DNA of 64,000 nt from Heliocidaris tuberculata (lineage: Eukaryota; Echinodermata; Echinoidea; Camarodonta; Echinometridae), in the NCBI GenBank assembly GCA_025618425.1, contig CM046847.1, positions 3,208,259 through 3,272,258 of the forward strand, read 5' to 3'. The position numbers were made by a program, and so were the translations under genes. The notes below the pieces were generated by a model. It had not been told where the DNA came from. It saw nothing but the letters and a program-made list of their open reading frames with translations, and searched no databases. Positions 23,192-35,074 of the stretch are shown piece after piece (the first letter of the stretch is position 1; the number at the start of each line of letters is the position of its first letter).

Positions 23192-24189
23192 TCAAGAAGA
23201 AATGAAGAACACTTTGATGATGAGCATCTCTGTGTTAACAGAAGATTGCTAATTTACAGGGCAAAGTGATAATGGACAATGATGAAGACAAAGAACGCGT
23301 TTGATAGGAAAATATTAAGACCTAAAAAGGGAACGAAATGAATAACTTCACATTATATAGAAAACAAAAGGTTGAGGCGCTATTGTGCATTTAAGTTCCG
23401 AACTTGGAGGGAGCTGATTATAGGGTGATGGGACAGAAATGAGAAATTCCCACTCAAGAATATTAAAAGGATTGGCATTTTGTTTGCTACAGATTTTTAT
23501 ATCTGAGCATATATACGTAATATGAGTAATAAACGTACCTTTTATTTTTACATGGCGCTCCAACAGTTCCGGACCTGATACTTTGGCTTGGTTATTAGTT
23601 ATTTTCATCACTCACGAATTGTTATTAAGAATTCCTTGTTAATGCTCTTTTGCAGTATGCATGGACTAAGAGCATTATCCTGCTAAGACATTCAATTCAT
23701 CACTTCTTGTCTGACTTCAAAATGGAAAGTACTTGAAAGAGGACTTGATCAATCAAACAGGCAAAAAAAGTGCCTTTATATATATATGGTGTTGTATTGA
23801 ACATGAGATAACCGCTAGTATAGGCTACTTTTACCATCAATAAAAATAATTGTATGAGCGTTGTTCAAAATTAGGAGGGAAGCTCTGAGTGGAATGAAAA
23901 CGATAGTATAACTTAATTACAGGCTACAGAACATGCGGTCTTCATAGACAGGTGGTCTTTTTATACAGGTGATCGCTAAAGCAGGCTTAACTGTAATTAT
24001 CGATTGAGGCCTATAGCAAGAAATTTTGAACGCTTGGCAATTTATGTTATCACAAGCTGCAAAACTCGAAAATCCCAAATACAATCGACAATTTCTTTTC
24101 TTTTTTTTTCTTTTATTAAAATAATTTTATGCACAATTCAACTTCGGTCAACAAATCCGGTAATAGCAAATATTAATATTATATACCTA
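23192..24189. other. Intergenic DNA, nothing recognised
   Basis: No supported feature. Confidence 0.5.
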
Positions 24190-24400
24190 AACGAAATCGC
24201 CAAAAATATTTAAACGACTGACAACCTGCTGAAATCAATCGTTTATGTCGTATCGCACCCGCTTACAATCGCTGTCGTCTGCAAGACGCTGCGTGGTGTA
24301 TTATATTCGCCCCGAGGCCTTCAGATATCGATATCAGCGGAGAGAGTGATATCGATCTGTCGCAATTCGATAAAAGAGATACATTGTTGGGAGCGTGTGT
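24190..24400. promoter_or_regulatory. CpG-rich block with ATCGAT dyad
   Basis: CpG density rises above the background. CAGATATCGATATCA and TGATATCGATCTG (about 24,322-24,361) form an inverted pair around a purine-rich spacer. This could be a transcription-factor dyad or a conserved element; no gene start is visible beside it. Confidence 0.3.
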
Positions 24401-24959
24401 TTTACTCGTAAAATGTATGGTTCTGTCGAGAAGGAAAGGTTTAAAGCTACAATTAGGCCTACAATTGAGAGGTTAAATAGAAAGAAAGAAAGAAAGAGAG
24501 AGGCTGAAATAGAGAAAGACGAAACGGGTTCATCACCTTATAGAAGCAACTGTGAAATCGCTACTCTTATTTTATTAGTGGAATTGATCCATAAATGTGG
24601 ATTTCTCGTAACTTAGCTGTCACGGGTCACGGACGAAAATAAAAACGTTATCGAGTAATCTACTAGGCAAGTTAGTCACTAAATTAGATCTGTCAATGAT
24701 AGTATCCCCAATCCTAATGAGTAACGGGAAGTTTGTTTTGTTGTTGTTGTTTTTGCTGTTGATGACGTTGTTAAAGATGAGAATACAAATACCCAGTTAA
24801 ATAAAATCATCAATATAAAGCTTAGGATTTTTTTTTAAAGGACAAATGAAATATATTGTAATTCAGTTAAAAGATAAACAATTTCATTTCGGAACAGGGC
24901 TATCGGCTAGTCTAAAATAGTCATTCAATATAGGGAGGGGTCGTATCGTCAATCTCGTC

Positions 24960-24991
<32 letters not shown>

Positions 24992-25849
24992 CGAATTTCA
25001 CATTTTTCTCTCATTCTCTCGGTTTCTAAAAAAACAAAACAAAATGTTTGCCATGCGGTTGGGACACCTCTGTCAATGACTCGTTTTGAATTGGCCGCCA
25101 TCGTTTAAATGTCATAATGGTGTTACTGTCCTGTTTCTTTACTACATCTTCGATATGACCACGCTTTCTACTGTAGATATGAACTTGTTATAGTCAATTT
25201 TATTTTACTCGCACTTTGTATCATTTCAAAGCCAAAAGGGAGTTAAAACAATGTAAAGCCATATCAATATATATTGACGCGTTCTGGCTTCCAGCAGACG
25301 ATATGATATTTTTGTGGTAAACATTTACGTCAAATTAAAGATAATTGTTCTTGAGGTCTTCGTCAGTGGTCAGAAACATCAAAAATCAAAACATTATGAA
25401 ACAACAATTTTTTGAACAACGATCCTCAAATTTCATGTTGAATATTCATGACCACATACAAACAAAGGATTGAAGAAATATACAGACAAAGGCTTGAAGA
25501 AATAAACAAGAATCTTATGTTCACATAATTTGCTATATAACGACACTAACTCACTCCCACGATGTTACGAGATATAGCACGACCTTCAAAACTACATTTG
25601 CTTTTAGATAGAGTGTTTTCTCTTATCTCAATCGTTTGTACTAAATCTGTATTAGAGAAACTTATGAGACTTTTATAGTTTACTAAACGGAGGTGGGCAT
25701 GGGCGGCTCCGGGATTTTGTAAAAGGGGGGGGGGGGGATGGTCTATAATTCCAAAAATCTCCGACAAACAAAGAAGGGGTTTTCTGGATCCCCATGACCC
25801 CCGAATCCTCCCCTGGGGGAGTGTTGGGATGGTTGACAGACAGGCAGAT
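24401..25849. other. Intergenic DNA with A29 and G13 runs
   Basis: A GAAA microsatellite lies at about 24,480-24,500, A29 at 24,963-24,991 and G13 at 25,725-25,737. Small open frames are unsupported. Confidence 0.5.
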
Positions 25850-26160
25850 AGTGATTATACTCTTTGTTCACATACATGTTTTTCTTCACTCGTTAATTTG
25901 GTTGAACATGATATTTTAAAAATGTAATTCACGTTTGTATTATGTTTTGCTTTTGCTTTTGTTTATTTTGTCAAATGTTTTGTACTGATATCTTTCATTT
26001 GTTTGTATGTATTATGAGGGATTGTGTCATTCTGTTTCACGGACTTACATAATAAGAACTGTCAGACTCAGGAGGAAGTGAGTTTTTACCTCGATTAAAT
26101 AAATAATAAATGAAATGAAATCAAATCAATGTAATGAAATGAAATGAAATGAAATGAAAA
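25850..26160 (+). mobile_element. Possible 3' end of a retroposon with GAAAT tail
   Basis: A T-rich stretch ends in a tandem (GAAAT)n tail at about 26,110-26,158. Tails of short tandem repeats are typical of non-LTR retrotransposon 3' ends. No reverse-transcriptase frame is present, so this is a truncated copy at most. Confidence 0.35.
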
Positions 26161-26308
26161 CCCAATTTCATTAACAGCGTGGAAGACAGTCTGCAATGTA
26201 GATAATCAGAGTTCGTTATTATGCTATCATTATAAAGTGAGCGTTTATAAAACGGAGAGATACGAAGAAAAGGAGGTTGTACAAATGGAATGCAAGGTGA
26301 GATACAAC

Positions 26309-26711
26309 TTAAAGGAAAATGAAACCCTGGGGAAATATCCATTTCAATGAAAGGAGAGGATAGAGAGAAGCAATTTTTAAAAAAGTTCCATCAAAATCGG
26401 TTACGAAATGAGAAAGTTATGAAAGTTTGAAAAGTCTCAATTTACTTTCTATGGCGAACCTCAAATTGGCCATGCTGCTTCAAAGTGGCAGGTTTAGTAG
26501 TACAACTTCCATATGTTTTGTACACAAAATTTCATATTTTTCCCATTATCTCTCAAGGTGTAGCTTGTCTCCTTCTTAGCTCAAGATATATCATGTGAAA
26601 ATGTATTTTGACACAACATATCTTGAGTTCACAAAAAGACAAGCAGCATATTTAGAGATAATGGAGAAAATATGAAATTTTGTGTACAAAACATACTGAG
26701 AGTTGTACTAG
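26309..26711. mobile_element. Fold-back element 3, right arm truncated
   Basis: The left end reads TTAAAGGAAAATGAAACC. Internal arms GTTTTGTACACAAAATTTCA (about 26,515-26,534) and its reverse complement (about 26,672-26,691) pair around a centre with AAGATATATCATG. The right side stops after GTTGTACTAG without the expected outer arm, so the copy is broken. Confidence 0.75.
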
Positions 26712-27106
26712 CAGGACTTGAACGATATTGTGAAGAAATTCTGATACAGCTGGAATAAAACAGGTAGGCCTATGTTTTGTATTTTAATTTACATTGCCAT
26801 TTGCACATGGCATGTCTACATGGACTCCTAAGTTTCAGATAGTCTGAAACTAAGAACATCTAAGTGTGACACAATTGATAGAGTAAATTGACACCAAGAA
26901 TTATATCAAAGCTTTTTGTTGTTGCTTGATATCGACATCATATTTGAATATCACCCCCCCCCCTCCCCGCCCCACAAGCTTTTCTAGACTGTGTATAATA
27001 TGCTTTGTCAAACAGGTGAAGATGATCATCAACAACAAAATCCCACCCAAAATCACCCTGCCCGCTAATTTTTTTTTCTTTCTATCTCTTGACTAAATTG
27101 AAAAAG

Positions 27107-27570
27107 GTGGAGAATACGTTCAACAAAATACATGCATGAGGCGAAACTGCAGACATTGCAACGAGAAGGTAGAGAGGATACCTATTGGAAGGTAAGATTT
27201 AGTCACATATGGAACATCGACTTTTCAAATCTTCATTTTTGTTACAACTATTACTATTGTGTTTTGTTTATTCAGTGTTCTAGAAACATAAGACAAGCTA
27301 AATATGTCCCTGAAATATATACCTCTGCATTGACTGTTAGAGTGGTTCATGTTTCAATCTAATAATCTGTCTATTAAGTTTTTCACATTTTTGAAAATCC
27401 TAAAAGCGGGCTTACATCCTTTCCTACTTTGAAAATAAAGATAAATTGATGGACCAATTTCAATGTGAACTTCTGCTTCGTCTTTCCTCTTTTTCATTTT
27501 GACTGGAAATTATGGTAAATCATAATCATACGTCTTTTTCTTCATTTTTTACTAGATCATAATTGCATGA
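27107..27570 (+). CDS. Tentative last coding exons of an unknown transcript
   Basis: A candidate exon (27,107-27,191) follows AAAAAG and ends TATTGGAAG before a strong donor GTAAGA. A candidate last exon starts at 27,556 after TTTTTTACTAG. Joined in phase they would give a short C-terminus containing MHEAKLQTLQREG, ending TYWKIIIA and a stop at 27,568-27,570. AATAAA lies at 27,863-27,868. I recognise no family. An upstream exon cannot be placed, because the preceding DNA is mostly fold-back element 3. Chance splice signals are quite possible, and the start shown is an acceptor, not a start codon. Confidence 0.15.
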
Positions 27571-29363
27571 ATTCCAAGGAGGAAGGAGGAACAGAAGGAA
27601 AGAAGATGAAGAAAGCAGTGAAGAAAGAAACGCATGAGATGCATCACCTACCAGTTGACAAGATGATGATGACACTAAACAGATGAGAAAATTAAGTGTT
27701 TTTTTTTTAAATTACATTACAAGGGATCCATGGATTTTCAAGAAATCAACAGACGCTTCTGATCCCATTGTTATTTGTGAACTGGTTTAGATGCGGGATA
27801 GTGGTAAAACTTAATTATGATTATATTGTGTTTCAAAAAAATGATTGTCTTTTGTGCAGAACAATAAAAACAGTCATTGATGCAATCATATGATAGAAAA
27901 TATACAAGGAGAGGAGCATAACAGTTTAATTTCAGGGGCGCTTACACATTCAACATGTCGATGTTCAGTGAGTTGGGTACATGTACAGTTAGGACTAATT
28001 TGGAGAGATATGAATAATGAAATACAGGCATGAGAAGAGGGGGCAGGAGTCAAATTTTAGTAAAATAATTCTTGCTTTGCCACGGTGTGTCCCCCCCCCC
28101 CCTTCATGATTTTCCTTGCCCCTTAGCCCACCCCCCCCCCCAACTATTATATTGCTGCTGGTGATACCTCTGATTACTGTCATTGTATTGTAAATATTAA
28201 TATTGAAATACCAAACTGCATTTTTTTTATACCCAAAGAACATGAGGAACTTACTGAATGCCATCTGGAATTTCTGCTACTTCTCTTTCCTGTTTCTTTT
28301 GCTTCTTGTACATTTGATAAAGGTGGCATTCTATTGTTCGTGAAGTTTTATTTATTGCCATAATGTTTACTTATTAGTTAAATTGCATTCAAACAGGCCT
28401 GCTCTTTGTAATGCTATTCTACGAGATCATTGTTTCCTAAGAATTTTGGCAGTGATAAATAGTAATTAAGGATTTTTTTTTTAAAATATAACAACTACTG
28501 TCATTTGTATAATGATGATGTCTAATGCTAATTTGTGCATGATTAACCCACTTGTCTGTTATATTTGACACCCACTTAGCCAATAGTAAAGTGTAATATG
28601 ACACGAGTAATGCTACATCTTTATACATCAACCATAATTCTGCTGACAACCTTTTAAGTTGTAGAATTCTCAAAATGCATAATGAAAATTTATTTTGAAT
28701 TATACATGTATCTTCAATATGGTATAGTTCCCTTTTGGAATCGTATCTTTATCTAAATATCCTACATGCACTGTTTTGAAGTTAAATAAAACAAATTGAA
28801 ATTTGCCTATAAATTCACTAAAGATTATACTGATTCAATTCGAATTCAAAGGTGTACCAGCCGCGGGGGGGGGGGGGGTGTTGGTTGCAGCTTCCCTGAG
28901 GATTTTGAAAGTGCCGATATTCGGGCAGAATTTTCACTCCGCTCGATCACAAAATTTAGAAAATAGTAAGTTGATATACTGGCAAGAATCATCAGCCCCC
29001 CCCCCCCCTCCCTCGCCTATGTCTAAATTCATTGCAAAATTTTGTTACTTTAGATTGGATGAGATCGAGTTGGGATTAACTTTCATTGCAATTTCCTCCA
29101 AGCTATTATTATGTAAACTCAGGAAATAGTTTGATTATTTTTCAGTCACTTTGTGTGTTACTTCTCTGATCATTAACTAATAAAATCCATGTGGACTTTA
29201 GACTTCGATTGACAAGACAGTGCCAGTTGGATTTGTACATGTATTTCATATATATGTCTATACTCGTGAGATTTGTAGTATGTGTAAAACAAGTTGAAAT
29301 TCTTAGAGTAACAGTGATGTGCTGAGAAATAAAGGGATTTATACATAATATATTTCAAGCAAT

Positions 29364-29367
<4 letters not shown>
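27571..29367. other. Intergenic DNA or 3' UTR, with C and G runs
   Basis: AATAAA words occur at 27,863-27,868 and near 28,787. C12 lies at 28,091-28,102, C11 at 28,131-28,141, G14 at 28,865-28,878 and a C run near 28,996-29,007. No coding feature supported. Confidence 0.45.
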
Positions 29368-29412
<45 letters not shown>

Positions 29413-29465
29413 GAGAGTGAAAGAAATGATTCAAGAACAGGGTTGTAGACTTATATATCTAGAAA

Positions 29466-29500
<35 letters not shown>
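29368..29500. repeat. Two (GA)n tracts
   Basis: Near-pure AG dinucleotides at about 29,368-29,409 and 29,469-29,498. Confidence 0.95.
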
Positions 29501-29502
<2 letters not shown>

Positions 29503-30101
29503 AAGGTCGAGGTAATGAGAAGAGAGAAAGAAGAAAAAAGAAAGGAATCATCGGGTAAGCGAAATGGAGAAAGCAAGTAATTTATTCATGAGTTAATTAG
29601 AATACAAAAATTGGTGAAATGGAGAGAGGGACAGAAAAACGAGTTCCACAGTGTGCAAACATTTCGGAACAAGTTACCATATATGCCTTTTTATTGAGGG
29701 TGGGGGGGGGGGGGCACATCCCCAAAATGGTTTAAATTTATTTGTTCCCCCACCACAAAAATAAAAAAGATGAATGCAATGATAATTAATTAACGAATAA
29801 TAGACTGTACACTAAAAAAGAAGAAATAATAATTAAAAAGACCCCCCCCCCCAAAAAAAAAAAAAGAAGAAAAAAAAAAGAAAGAAAAAAAAAGATGTTT
29901 AAAAAATAATTACAAGTAAAGTTTCATCCGAAATTTAAAAGATAATTAGAAGCAAGAAGTTGTTTAAAAGTATGGCCTTTAAAAAAAAAGAGAGAGAACG
30001 TTCTATATTAACCAGAATGCGAGCCACAAATAATTGAGATAAGTTTAAAACAGACCCTCACAATTAAAAAAACAAATAAATAAAGCGAATTTAACTTCCA
30101 A
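29501..30101. other. Low-complexity A/G/C-rich DNA
   Basis: G13 lies at 29,702-29,714 and a C10-A13 junction at about 29,843-29,865, followed by A/G-rich sequence to 29,900. Nothing else recognised. Confidence 0.6.
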
Positions 30102-30352
30102 AGGATTTCGCGCCATACGCTCCGTTGGGACAGGAAGTTACTTTTGAACCCATCGCAGACCTGCGAAGGGTCTACGATCACCCTTTGAGCATCCGCTGCG
30201 TTGCGATGGGTTTGCGACGGGTAAACCCTTCGCAGGAGCTTTGTGAAATCGAAAAGCAACCCATCGTCCACGGGCGATGGGTTCAGGCTCTTACGATGGG
30301 TTCAAGCCCTTACGAAGGGTTAACGATGCATCGCAAGCGTTAGTGAAATCCT
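30102..30352. mobile_element. MITE with repeated CGATGGGTT words
   Basis: GGATTTCGC on the left and GTGAAATCC on the right are inverted ends. The interior repeats GCGATGGGTT, TACGAAGGGTT and their complements many times and is GC-rich against an AT-rich background. No coding capacity. The element ending at about 303 looks related. Confidence 0.65.
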
Positions 30353-31560
30353 CCCCAGATGCATGAGAAGAAAGAGCCAAAATTTCTACAAACACTATGT
30401 CCATTTTTGTTACATATTGCATGCGTTTGATGCCAAGAATTTTAAAAACGAGAATAAAATTTAAAATTTCTAAGTTGGCAACACTTTAAGAGGTTCAAAA
30501 TCATTGTGTTTTTTTTCCAAATTGGCAATTATTCAACTTTTCAGCAAAATTCCTAACCATGTATACCATTTTCAAAGATATCACACCTTATTAGAATCAT
30601 GTAGCACTAAAAGCGAAATTTTATTGTTGTCAATTTGACGAACAAAATGTGATTAATTCAGCCCTTAAATAATTCCTGTCCTGAAAGGGTTAAATACAGG
30701 GAGCACTGGGTACCAGTAGACAACGGGTTAAATTCTAGTTGATTGACATGATGAGGGGAGATATGAAAACTATAGGAATAGATCAATAAACCACAGCATT
30801 GTGCCCTAAGAAATGCATTGCAGGCAAGGCTGTGGTAAACCATTGTGGTCGGCTTCAACGCAATAATTTAAATTTTGAGTTATATTCATGAAGAATTCAT
30901 GCAGGAATGTTTCATATAAGAACCTCTCGAAGTAAATAAAACTCTCATGAGCGGAGAAAATGGGAGACATGAACGGAGAGGACGGCGAAATTGTATATGC
31001 ATTGCACGTTTAGTAACCTCTTCGCTAAATGGAAGGGTACGGAAGGGTTATTGAATAGTAGACCAAAACGACATGATTGATGTACTTACCAATGGACTTG
31101 ATTACATATCAATTTCAGTTCCAACCACAATTCGTTTCGTTTCATTTCATCTTATTTATTCTGTTCTGAATAGAAGTACAAGTACATAGTATACAGTTTA
31201 CATGTATGATCGCAGAAGCTTGACGCCTTGTGAGCCCTTACAATTTAAATACAATCTTGTTAAGGGGGAGGGGGTCTTGGTGATGCAGAATAGCAAGGAG
31301 AAAGGTGAATAGGGACTGAAGAGAGAGGGAAAGAAAGAGAAAAAGAGATAGAGAAGAATGAATGAGGATATAAAAGAGTTACAGATGGTTGAACATTCCA
31401 TTACTAAGTACATACGTAAATATGCATTGATATGTGAGAAGTATATGAATAATGTACGTCATTGAAAATACATTCATGAATTAAATAGCATATTGTGAAA
31501 GCAGCATTCTCAAGACAGCTGCTTTAAATGCAAACTCAGAGTTTTGGAAGACCAGTTGCA
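30353..31560. other. Intergenic DNA, nothing recognised
   Basis: AT-rich sequence with a GA-rich patch at about 31,315-31,360. No feature supported. Confidence 0.5.
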
Positions 31561-31800
31561 CTATATTAAGTGTAGCTGAAAATGGGCTATCCAGCCGTCT
31601 CTTTCTTGCCTTTCCTTGTTTACACTGTATTTTTCATTCTTCAATCATTCTTTATTGTGCTGTTAAATTTAATGCCATACTATCGAACAGTTTGGCTTGT
31701 GTTATATATGTATATGAATTTTGTTATTTGCTTTATATTTATGTGATTGTATATTCTTTTTATATGACGGAAAATAAAACAAACAAACAAACAAACATTC
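31561..31800 (+). mobile_element. Possible retroposon 3' end with AAAC tail
   Basis: The segment ends GGAAAATAAAAC followed by (AAAC)n at about 31,776-31,796. A short tandem tail of this kind is usual at non-LTR retroposon 3' ends. No upstream coding remnant is visible. Confidence 0.3.
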
Positions 31801-32889
31801 ATATTGTCCAAAGGTAGCGAGTTCCATAATATGTCAGGACCACTATGTATAATTGATTTATGCGCAGTGGCACCTGTCTTGACACATTCAAAAGATCCCT
31901 CAAAACATATTTCTTTCCCAAGTAATATACTGTAATATTCTAATGTGATCTCTTTCTGCTTTTGCTGTTGTCCTTTCTCTTAGGGGATGTTCAGAACAGC
32001 AAAATTACCAAATTTCCCCCAAAACAGGATTTCGTAAATCCACCGCGGCGCCGGCCCTCCCAATTTCTGCTGATTTTTTCCCCAGAGTATGACAATTTTT
32101 TTAGCTTTAAGAAGGGTTTTTTTCGTGTGTGTGTGTGTGGGGGGGGGGGGGGTCGGGTGGTCTTTTTTTATGACGGGGAGCTAAACCCATTTCCGATCCT
32201 TCTTTGTTTGTTTGTTTTGTTTTTTGTTTTTTTGTTTTGTTTTTTGTAAAGGTGAATTTGACAATGAAGGCCCTCGAAAGTTACGCCGGGTCTATCACAA
32301 GTAACAAACGACTTAATCTGCTTGGTAGAGACATAAATCTAAACACAACCAGCTCACTGTCCTTTTCTGCTCCACAAGTGTTAGAGGTAGCGTTAAGACC
32401 CCCTGGGTGTCTACAAGTATGCCAGAATTCGAAATGAAGTATCAACATGTGATCCACTTTGGAAGATTAAGTTGGGCCAAATCTTGCGAGATGGGAGGTG
32501 TGTTGGAACTGTCGAGGGATGGGCGTTTTGTTTTGTTTCACTCCCTTTTTTGTGAAATCAATTGAAATGATTGAATCAAGAATTAAGGGGACGCGGGTTG
32601 CTAGGAGGGAATGTGGAGCAATGACCTGAATAAGCATGTATCCGTGTGCATATTTACCATTAAAGAAAAATACTAGGTAAAATCAGGGTGATAGGTAGAC
32701 ATAAAAGATAAATAGATGTAAAGAAACGGAAGAGGGTCGTTTTGTTTTATTTCACCCGGTCTTTGAAAGAAATCAAAATGATTGAATCAAGAAAGAAAGA
32801 AAGATTAATGACCAGAATAAGTTTGTAGATTTAAGAAAGAGAGACTTAGTGTTGTTAAATGAATAAAGGTAGTGAGGAAGATAATTAAA
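31801..32889. other. Intergenic DNA, nothing recognised
   Basis: A (GT)n-G14 run at 32,125-32,152 is followed by T/G-rich (TTTTG)n. The 77-codon frame at 32,204-32,437 has no recognisable domain. Confidence 0.5.
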
Positions 32890-33426
32890 GAGAAGAAGAA
32901 GAAGAAGAAGAAGAAGAAGAAGAAGAAGAAGAAGAAGAAGAAGAAGAAGAAAAAGAAGAAGAAGAAGAAAAAGAAGAAGAAGAAGAAGAAAAAGAAGAAG
33001 AAGAAGAAGAAGAAGAAGAAGAAGAAGAAAGAAGTAGTATAGTAGTAGTAGTAGTAGTAGTAGTAGAAGAAGAAGAAGAAGAAGAAGAAGAAGAAGAAGA
33101 AGAAGAAAGAAGTAGTACAAGAAGAAGAAGAAGAAGAAGAAGAAGAAGAAGAAGAAGAAGAAGAAGAAGAAGAAGAAGAAGAAGAAGAAGAGGAGTAGAA
33201 GTAGGACGAGGAGGAGGAGGAGAAGAAGAAGAAGCAGAAGAAGAAGAAGAAGAAGAAGAAGAAGAAGAAGAAGAAGAAAAAGAAGAAGAAAAGTAGTAGT
33301 AGTAGAAGAAAAAGAAGAAGAAGAAGAAGAAGAAGAAGAAGAGTAGGAGGAGGAGGAGAAGAAGAAGAAGAAGTAGAAGAAGAAGAAGAAGAAGAAGAAG
33401 AAGAAGAAAAAGAAGAAGAAGAAGAA

Positions 33427-33464
<38 letters not shown>

Positions 33465-33637
33465 AAGAAGAAGAAGAACAAGAACAAGAAGAAATAAATA
33501 GTAGAAGAAGAAAAAGAAGAAAAAGAAGAAGAAGAAGAAGAAGAAGAATAGGAGGAGGAGGAGGAGAAGAAGAAGAAGAGGAGGAGGAGGAGGAGAAGAA
33601 TAAGAAGTAGAAGAAGAAGAGAACGAGAGAGAGAGAG
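32890..33637. repeat. GAA/GTA/GGA triplet tract, about 750 bp
   Basis: An almost uninterrupted tract of AAG/GAA triplets with islands of GTA and GGA and occasional AAAAG interruptions. The + strand is nearly all purine apart from the T of GTA. Homopurine-homopyrimidine mirror tracts can form triplex (H-) DNA. The 299- and 200-codon minus-strand frames of Leu/Ser/Phe are artefacts. Confidence 0.97.
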
Positions 33638-34548
33638 GTGAACACGTATTTCTCAGAATTCAAAAATTTCACAATTGTATAATGATTCTAGTATTGTAGT
33701 CAAAAGGTAGCAGCAGTATAGCACTAGAGCTATACAGCAATAAATTATTTGTTATTTTTTCCACGTTCAGTTTTGACATTTCTCCAAAGTAGGGGAAATT
33801 GCGATTATGTCTTCATAATCTTTTAAAAAAGACACTAGCCACGAACTTCTTGATTTAATGGAACATGCATTTTCCCCCTCTCTATTAGGGTGAAGACGAA
33901 AAATGAACATTTGAAATAGTAGTTCATTTCTGAGGGGTGTACACGATAAAATAATATAATAGATGACAATGATACGTCCCCATGGTTACTCTTTTACGTA
34001 CAATCGTTGAATATTCGATTAGAATCTCTTTGCCAAGAAAATAAGTCGCATCTTTCTGCTCAATTACCGTAAAGTTTCATCTCAGCTCCATCTTTTCATC
34101 AGAGAAGCTTTGCATAGGTCTTTTGTTTCCTTCTCCTCGTTGGGGAGCACTCAAAATGGATGAATTTGGGTTTCAATCCACTCTTCATCCATTCCAAAGC
34201 CGAATTATGAGAAGACTTATCAGATTAAGACGCATTTGGCAGGAGAAATATACAAGATGAGCGCCAAATGGAAACCCTTTTTTCAATTTGTTGATGCCGA
34301 GTGTGTGAATTAGTGTCCTTTGGGGGTTTTCGCGTCGATGGATACAAAACGCATTCTAATACCGCAATAATTCTTCACATATCACAGAATTATCAATAAC
34401 CTTGTATCCCTAATTGTATAGTCCCCTTAGAACTTTTTAAAATCAGTATGAAGGGGGTTTCATCCCTAAAGGAGAATATAAAAGTAGCTCCCCTGCCCTC
34501 CTCCTTGTCAATGCAGTTTGAACTATATGGTATAGGACCTATCATGTG
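33638..34548. other. Intergenic DNA, nothing recognised
   Basis: Unique-looking sequence. 34,140-34,360 is repeat-free and of moderate complexity, so it may be constrained, but no motif decides this. Confidence 0.45.
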
Positions 34549-35016
34549 CACTGTAAAAAAAAAAATTGCCGTATTTTCACGGGAAATTTCCTGGCAGTCA
34601 GGATGCCAGGAATGCCTGTTTTTCCACAGTACATGTAAAATAACAGATTTCCGTTTTTCTTTTTTGTGTTTTTGTTAAATAGTAATTTCTACAAGGAAAA
34701 TCTATGTAAATTATGCCTTTGGTGACAGTAGTAAATCGGGCAATCCCAAACCATACGCTACTGAAAATTCATGAATATTCATATAAGTGTTTTTCCCAAT
34801 ATTTGGTAATTTAACAGGGTAACTTTGTTAAAATATGAGAAAATAGTTTTTAACAGTGTTTTATGTCGGGCGATTGCAAATATATGCTGATTTCCGGTAA
34901 ACCAACAAACTTGCTGTTGTTTCACAGGAAAAAGACTGTAAAATTTAAATAACGGCAATAACTTGTAATTTCAAGGACCAGAAACCCTGTAGTTTTACAG
35001 TTATTTTTTTACAGTG
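34549..35016. mobile_element. Non-autonomous element with CACTGTAAAAAA ends
   Basis: CACTGTAAAAAA (34,549 on) and TTTTTTTACAGTG (ending 35,016) are inverted ends 468 bases apart. Internal words TTTTTACAG and CTGTAAAA recur. A solo ACACTGTAAAAAAAA also occurs near 47,517. There is no transposase frame. A clear target-site duplication is not visible. Confidence 0.6.
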
Positions 35017-35074
35017 TATATGGGTGAACTTTATGAAAGCTATAGCTTTTATTAAAGTAAAAAATTGCGGGTAG

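Noticed and set aside
32773..33672. 299-codon Leu/Ser/Phe frame
   Set aside because: It is a translation of the GAA triplet tract and has no unique sequence beyond it.
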